NCBI RefSeq assembly: GCF_003171515.1
Contig: NC_089392.1
Coordinates: 744,001 to 808,000 of the forward strand
Source of the DNA: Pyrenophora tritici-repentis
Taxonomy: Eukaryota; Ascomycota; Dothideomycetes; Pleosporales; Pleosporaceae
Reading direction: 5' to 3'
DNA: 64,000 nt
Shown in pieces: positions 58,380 through 64,000 of the stretch (positions are counted from its first letter, which is position 1; each line of letters starts with the position of its first letter). The translations under genes and the position numbers were made by a program. A model generated the notes under the pieces. The model did no database searches and was not told the origin of the DNA. It was given only the letters and a program-made list of their open reading frames with translations.

Positions 58380-59628
58380 TCACTTCCAAGCAATCTTAAC
58401 ATACTCCTCCACATCTTCCCACAGCGTCTCAGGCCTTTCCAAAGCTGCAAAGTGTCCACCCTCTTCATGTGCGCGGAAGAAGACCATCTTTCCTGTCTTC
58501 TCTGCCCAAGCCTTTGGAGTTGGGGAAAGTTCATACGGAAACCAGCTATAGCCCATCGGCTTGTCCACATACAGCATCTTGATGGTGTCTCTGTACGTGT
58601 AGATCGACGTCGGATAACACCCAGTCAGCCAATATAGGGTGATGTCGGCTAAGATAGTATTCAAGGGGGGTGTAGTAGAGGGATCAGACCAAGCAAGAAA
58701 CTTCTCGCCAATCCAAGCCAATTGGGCGATGGGAGAACTTGCGAGTACGAGGCCGATAGTCGAAGGTCTTGTTTGGTGTTCGATGGCATAGCCGCGGCCT
58801 ACTTCCCTGAACTCGTTCGCCCTCTCAAGGCCTTTCTTCTCTGCTTCGCTGAGCTTGTCCTCTGGTGCAGAATAAGACTGGATATCATGGCTGAGAACGA
58901 AGTTCAAGTGCATCCCTTTGCAGTCTGCATATGTTGCCGCCATCTGCCGCGCGACAAGGCTGCCGATATCACCACCTTGCACAAGGTAGCCTGTCGAGCC
59001 GAAGCCTAGAGAGAGAAGATGTTTGTGCATGATGCGTGCCGCATCTGCAACTTTCCAGTTCTTTTGGAGCGAGGGTCCAGATGACAGCGTAAAGCCAGGA
59101 AGTGATGGCACAATGATGTGGTAAGGTAGGTTATCGGGCGTATACTTCTTGTGCAGCAAATCCATGAGAGGCAAGAATTCGAGGAACGAGCCAGGCCATC
59201 CGTGGTAAAAGGCGATGGGGATGGCATCTGGCTTGTTGGAGAATAGGGCAGCAAAGTGAATATCATATTTGCCGCCATCATCGTCGTTGATCGTCGTCTT
59301 GAAGTTGGGGAATGAGTTGATGTAGTCTTCTTCTTTACGCCTATAGATATCAATTAATCCGTGCGCGACGTGCTCATGGCAAGAATACATACCAGTCAAA
59401 GCCTTCCATCCATTGCTTCTTTGCATTAACTATCCACTTCCGGCTGATCCCGAACTTTCCATGTCCTCCCTCATCCTGCTTGTTCTCAAACGTTTCTTTC
59501 GCGATTGGGTTCAATTTGAGCAGTGTCTTGAAGTCTTGCAACTTCTCTTCGTCAACATGCAAGTCAAACGGTGTTGGCTGTTGCTGCGCGCCACCTGGTA
59601 CGGTGCTGAAAGGCTTGTGTGACGTCAT
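58380..59628 (-). CDS. Epoxide hydrolase (alpha/beta-hydrolase, EHN N-terminal domain)
   Basis: Exons 59628-59393 and 59340-58380, 398 aa; the 52-bp intron has GTATGT and TATAG. The N-terminal EHN domain (FDLHVDEEKLQDFKTLL, FDW, INSFPNF) precedes an alpha/beta-hydrolase fold. Catalytic features: HGWPGS oxyanion-hole motif near residue 124, nucleophile Asp in QGGDIGS near 203, general-base His in HEEGGHFAALE near 372, and YPTSIY / MGYSWFPYEL cap-region tyrosines. Microsomal-type epoxide hydrolases open epoxides to diols in detoxification or secondary metabolism. No N-terminal membrane anchor is present, so it is probably soluble. No biosynthetic genes are nearby. Confidence 0.93.
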
Positions 59629-60607
59629 AGCAGCTGCGTTTATCTTGTAGAAGGGTTATGTACCAGAGTAGTTTTCGAACTTTGTAAATTGAAGCTTATC
59701 GACTCCGCAACCGCAACTTATAGGTGGTTGTTGAACTGGATGGGTAGACAGGAAGCTTACAAATAATCTCCAAGCTAGTCTGGGTGAGGAAATAGCATTT
59801 AACCTCTTTCAGGCCATGATCGTCATACTGACACCCACTCATGATGACACCATTGACTTTGCAGGCACAAGATTACAAATGTGTGTATTCCATTGCGATA
59901 TTGAAGCCACCGATATAACGAGTCACAAGATCAGGTGTCATGTACCCAGACTGGATTGTTCTGCGAGCACGTGATAAGTACAAAACTATATGTACAACAT
60001 TGAACGCGTGTATGCATGCGAGGCCTATGAATTACCTAATTGAACCGAAATTTCATCAAGCTTCTTCAAATTTACTTTCCCATGCGTACATATGCAGTCT
60101 TTCCACATGCGGCTACCGGTGGATGGCTCAGGGTACTATATTTGTCTGGATCTGAGACCCTTCTTGCCCAGAAACTCTCAAGAATTTCTCTCCGTCCACA
60201 GAACAAGAGAACGAACTAAGCTATATAGTGGCACCTGCAGCAACGGATCCGCACTTTTGGAGCAATCGGCACGATGTTTGGACGGTACAAACAGGTTGCT
60301 TTGGTGACAGTAGGAACGAACAGGTGAATCCATAAACGACAAGCCGATATCATACTACAGAGCCATGGTACTGTCGAGATTCCCCTCTTGCTCGTTCTGG
60401 AGCGCGTGCCGACGCAGCTCAACACTGCACAATATGATCTCACCATGTCAGTCAGCGGATGCCTGTATCACCCGCCTTCACACTTCGCAAACTACGAGTT
60501 ATCGCTCCCATCACAGTACACATTCGTCGCCTTTTTTCTTCACATTACGAAGACGTATCTCGGACTACAAACAATACGACCTTGACCAGACATACAGCAA
60601 AATCAGT
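59629..60607. other. Divergent intergenic region
   Basis: About 980 bp between the start codons of the epoxide hydrolase and the zinc-knuckle gene. An open extension of the latter reaches back to 60365 but shows no domain. Confidence 0.45.
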
Positions 60608-61332
60608 ATGCCAGCCCTCCCCCCATTGAACGATCCTGTTTCCATCGCCATGGCTGCGATGGTGTCACAAACACCACCTCATACCCCACCTCGCCAAATA
60701 GCACAAAAACCGTCCAAACGCTCAGCAAGAATACCTGACGGCATACGTCCTCTTCGAGGCTTTTCTATCTTCCATCGCTCGATATCTCTGCCAGCAGCTA
60801 AGCCGGCCGACCCTGCAACTAATCTCTGCATGTATTGCAAGAGTATGGGCCATTGGAGCAACGACTGTCCACTGTATTGCACGTTGTGCGCGAAACACAA
60901 CAAAGACGCACGGGGACATACAGCGAGCAATTGTTCGCCAATGTGTGTGGCGTGTGACGGTCTTGGGACTATCAAACGCCACAACGGTGATGAAAGGGCA
61001 ACAGAGATGCTGGCACTAGAATCTAGTGTGAAGGCATTGAGTGTTATGGCGCTGGAAGCGAAGACTCGTGTCGAATGTGGCGCTCAAAGCAGTGAGTTGA
61101 CCTATCCTTTGTCCTGCTCATAAATTTCAAGTTGCTGATCAAGATGCCAGGTACACAAGACGATCTCAAATGTAACCTCGACCGGGCTCTCATGTATGCA
61201 AAGATGGCAATGCAGGATCTGGAGAAATTAGGCGAAGCGTCGAGTGCAAAGGACGCCGGTGATGAGTATGAGCAGGATGGGAAGTTTCATATTGATTCGC
61301 TGGACCCGTTCAACGACTGTCATAGGTACTGA
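60608..61332 (+). CDS. Zinc-knuckle (CCHC) protein
   Basis: Exons 60608-61091 and 61151-61332 joined by a 59-bp GTGAGT...CAG intron, 221 aa. Start MPALPPLNDPVSIAMAA. The centre has a CX2CX4HX4C knuckle (CMYCKSMGHWSNDC), a second CTLC...H....C arrangement, and a third CSPMCVAC pair, so several zinc ions could be bound. The C-terminal part is helical (LDRALMYAKMAMQDLEKL). CCHC knuckles bind single-stranded RNA or DNA or mediate protein contacts. The protein is host-like, not retroviral: it has introns, intact coding and no gag neighbours. Function unknown. An earlier start at 60365 is possible but that part is not coding-like. Confidence 0.75.
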
Positions 61333-62133
61333 GCTACCTTGCAGCGATATGTGACGCTATCAAAAACAGATTGTACATACCTAGTAAGTCCACAGGTCAG
61401 CCCGGTGTATAACATTGAGATGAACGCTGACTCGCGGATGTAGCAAGAGCCCTCGCATATGTTTTTCACAGCATCAAGGCTGTGTAAGAAGAGCTTCTAG
61501 AATACCAAAATACTTAATGCTTCAAATTCTCCAAGTCGCCCAGTTTGGCGTGTCTCTCATCATCCGACGTCAATAGTCACGCCTAACATGTATACTGCTT
61601 TTTTATTCTCAACCAAAACTGGCTCCCATACTCGTAAAGCCTGAAATGTACCGAATCCAACTACTCATAACTACCATGTATCAGACGTGCCATGCACCTT
61701 TTCTCTACATGACCTACAAATGAACAAGAGTCCAGCGTCCGGCGTTTATCAGACGTGTCATCTGGTCATTCCATGAATGCTGTGACGACGGTAGAATGGA
61801 CAGACTACAACGGGATCATTCATGTTGTTCGTGTGACGTAGTTGGCCAGTTGCTGTGCAGACATGTGGAATGCTAATTGATGACTAATGCGGTGCAAACA
61901 CGGCAAACACGTGCAGGGAAGGCGGATGAGGGCCGATAGGTCTCAGCTATCGCACCTCACTCTCAGCCAGCGCGCCTGCTCGTGTGGTCAGCCTGCCTTT
62001 TACATCTTGGACTGTGCCTGCTGATGGAGACGTGGCTGTTGCTCCTACAGGACGCTGGATTTGCTGGGGGTGGCTTGTAGCCCGCAATTCCGAAAGGTAC
62101 TCACCCAATTGTCCCGCTCCATGCCACTCGGCC
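61333..62133. other. Intergenic region upstream of PAN3
   Basis: No gene. Holds the presumed PAN3 promoter. Confidence 0.45.
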
Positions 62134-64000
62134 ATGGCTCACAAGCCGCCCGCCGTCATGTCCGGCGGCTCAGCACATGTGCATGTGCATGCTGAACATG
62201 AGGCGGCCGCACGCAGCAAAGCGTTACCGCTGTCGTTGCCGTTGATGACCTCCCTCTCTAATGTGGCAGCAGGAAGCTCTCACCACAAAGGCAGCCGGTT
62301 GCCCACCATTCAGCCTGCGTCGCCGAACAAGGGCGCGCCGCACGCTTCACCAACCTCCAACCGCCCTGCATACTTTGCGATCCCAAAGGGCCACCCACAT
62401 GCGACTGCCATTGTCAGTTCTGCGTCGTCGACTACTGAATCACTATCCGAGTTGACACCGTCATCGTCGCGGGATTCGCTACCGCACCCCCAAGGGCGCA
62501 ACGGCCCTACCACGCCCCAGAAGCAGTCGCGTAACAACCGGCGGAAGACTCCAACAAAGTCGGGTGGCAGATGGAGTAGAGGAGGCGCTTCTTCAGATGA
62601 CACGGCCACCGACCGCAAACCGCCCACCTCCCAGCCAGCTGAGCACGCGCAGAGCACCACCCGCTCCCCCCACACTTCGTCCAAGACACGCCACCAACCC
62701 TCTATTGCTACCAACACCCCATCGAACCACCAGCCGCGATTCATGGCAACAGCCTTTGGAGGTCCTTCGGGTGACTCGCGACGGGGAGTAGTATCTCCTC
62801 GCCCCAAGGGTCGCGGTATGACGAAACCACACACTTATATAGGCCTGAATGCCACGTCTGACTCGCCCATGTAGAAGCCAAAAACACACTCTGCCGCAAT
62901 GTCACCATCTACGGACACTGTCGGTACGAGAATAGTAAGTATGCCTGGTCGCGTCTGCCGAATGTTGTAGTGACCCCTGTCTAGCCTGTCCCTATATCCA
63001 CGACAGCCTCAAGTTAAACCAGAATGAGAATACCAAGAAAAGGTTCAATGTAGACTCCCCGTCATTCACGCCGCTGCAGGCAAGCACCAATGGATCCGTC
63101 ACACCTTCGTCTCGCAGCGCTGCCATTTCGCCCAAGGCGGCGAACGCGGCTGTCTTTACGCCCAAATCGCAACGCTCCAGTGAGTCATGAGCATTTGCCT
63201 TTGGCTTTGCATACTGATTTCCCAAGCCGTTACTACACCGCACATGCACGCGAAAGAGCCTGCCATCGATTGGCATACGCAAGATTTCCAAGAATTCGTT
63301 CCCCAGAACTTTGAGAGCCAGCAGATGGTGCGCCCACACTCTTCTTATCGTCCACCCTCCATCCCCGTATAGTACATCAAGTCTGCCTAGGAGAAATCTT
63401 TTCGCCAGAATTGGCTTTCATCTGCTCCTCGACTTACATACAGTCTAGGTCGATCCCAATGTTGGCTACGATCCCTTCAGTACTCCCACCAATATCTCTT
63501 CAATGGCCGGCCCAAGCCACCAACCGCCTACCATCAATCCCTATGCTCAAGATGCCTCGGCGACGTACTTTCAAAACGCCAATGCTTTCCAAAACCCAGC
63601 GTACCACTTGTACTGGCCGGTAGGACCGCAACCAAGCGGGCTTTTAGCTTATCAGCGAACGGCGCATGACTTTTTTATTCCGGATGCCTTACGAGAAGAA
63701 TTACAGAAAAAGGCGGAAATTGCGCGACAAGTTGCTCCTAATAGCACTTTGCCAGCTATCGAGCAGTTTCATTCTTTGTTTTGCTTGGATATTTCGCCAC
63801 AAAAGAACACAGCACCGTTCGGCTATGCCAGCTGGATCTACAAAGCCGTGTCTAGCAAAGATGGCAAGACGTATGCGCTACGCCGTCTGGAAAACTTTCG
63901 TCTCACGAGCGAGACTGCCATTAGGTCTGCTCAACCCTGGAAACGCGTCTTGAACGGCAATGTGGTAACCATCCATGAAGCATTTACCACTCGCGCTTTC
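62134..64000 (+). CDS. PAN3: PAN3, regulatory subunit of the Pan2-Pan3 deadenylase (partial, runs off the edge)
   Basis: Pan3 recruits the Pan2 nuclease to poly(A) tails via poly(A)-binding protein. Exons: to 62815, 62875-62934, 62985-63179, 63227-63366 (or 63327), 63449 to the window end. The CCCH zinc finger is LCRNVTIYGHC then C and H at CX8CX5CX3H spacing, split by the 50-bp second intron. Then come DFQEFVPQNF and the start of the pseudokinase domain with NPAYHLYWPVGPQP, CLDISPQKNTAPFGYAS and ALRRLENFRLTSE. The usual fungal start is probably ATG 62743 (MATAFGGPSGDSRRG, followed by SPRPKGR). The frame stays open upstream to ATG 62134, which would add 203 Ser/Pro/His-rich residues; I report the longer limit. 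The exact donor before 63449 is ambiguous. Confidence 0.9.

Noticed and set aside
58380..61332. Secondary-metabolite cluster around the epoxide hydrolase
   Set aside because: No synthase, P450 or other tailoring gene nearby; neighbours are unrelated.
60608..61332. Domesticated retroviral gag because of the CCHC knuckle
   Set aside because: No capsid-like region, and the additional C-rich pairs and helical tail do not match gag.
62310..62834. 174-codon minus-strand frame
   Set aside because: Antisense shadow of the Pro/Ser-rich PAN3 upstream frame.

Overview
The window looks like chromosomal DNA from a filamentous ascomycete, most likely a Dothideomycete of the Pleosporales (inference from gene style, not a database match). 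Evidence: compact genes with 44-80 bp GT-AG introns, fungal-specific families (PTH11-like rhodopsin-fold receptor, Dal5-type transporter, fungal_trans regulator, AIM3-like protein), PUS7, APC10 and PAN3 orthologues with ascomycete architecture, and a transposon block whose nonsense codons are mostly TAG/TAA where Trp or Gln is expected, as left by RIP (repeat-induced point mutation, CpA to TpA).

Layout. 1-15.84 kb is a gene-free nest of transposons: the end of one pogo/Fot1-like element at the left edge; an antisense relic of a Ty3/gypsy gag, itself split by a complete pogo-like element (1102-2944) with TA target duplication; a second pogo-like transposase relic (about 3930-5440); a full-length but dead Ty3/gypsy element (5813-15221, 167-bp LTRs) interrupted by an apparently intact Tc1/mariner element (10128-12230) and a MITE-like hairpin (13778-13955); then an inverted LTR-plus-leader fragment carrying a tRNA-like/SINE-like insertion. 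15.98-17.19 kb is a decayed border: a broken fungal_trans transcription-factor gene and a stub of an MFS transporter.

From 17.3 kb the sequence is ordinary euchromatin: PUS7, a PTH11-like membrane protein, APC10, an ELO fatty-acid elongase with a long C-terminal extension, an AIM3-like proline-rich protein, a single-pass membrane protein, a PHD-finger protein, a Dal5-family transporter, an EST1/SMG7-like protein, a ZNF511-like C2H2 protein and a conserved-looking hypothetical. 46.8-48.3 kb is a pseudogene disabled only by point nonsense mutations. A tRNA-Asp(GTC) with a 21-nt intron lies at 49.3 kb, followed by a tandem pair of hairpin repeats. The right part holds a four-helix membrane protein, a sulfotransferase-like P-loop protein, a hypothetical protein with a duplicated domain, an epoxide hydrolase, a zinc-knuckle protein, and the 5' two-thirds or less of PAN3, which runs off the right edge.

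The genes are unrelated housekeeping and accessory genes in mixed orientation; there is no biosynthetic cluster. The most informative biology is at the transposon border: layered insertions that can be ordered in time, a young unmutated Tc1 element inside RIP-damaged neighbours, and host genes decaying next to it.
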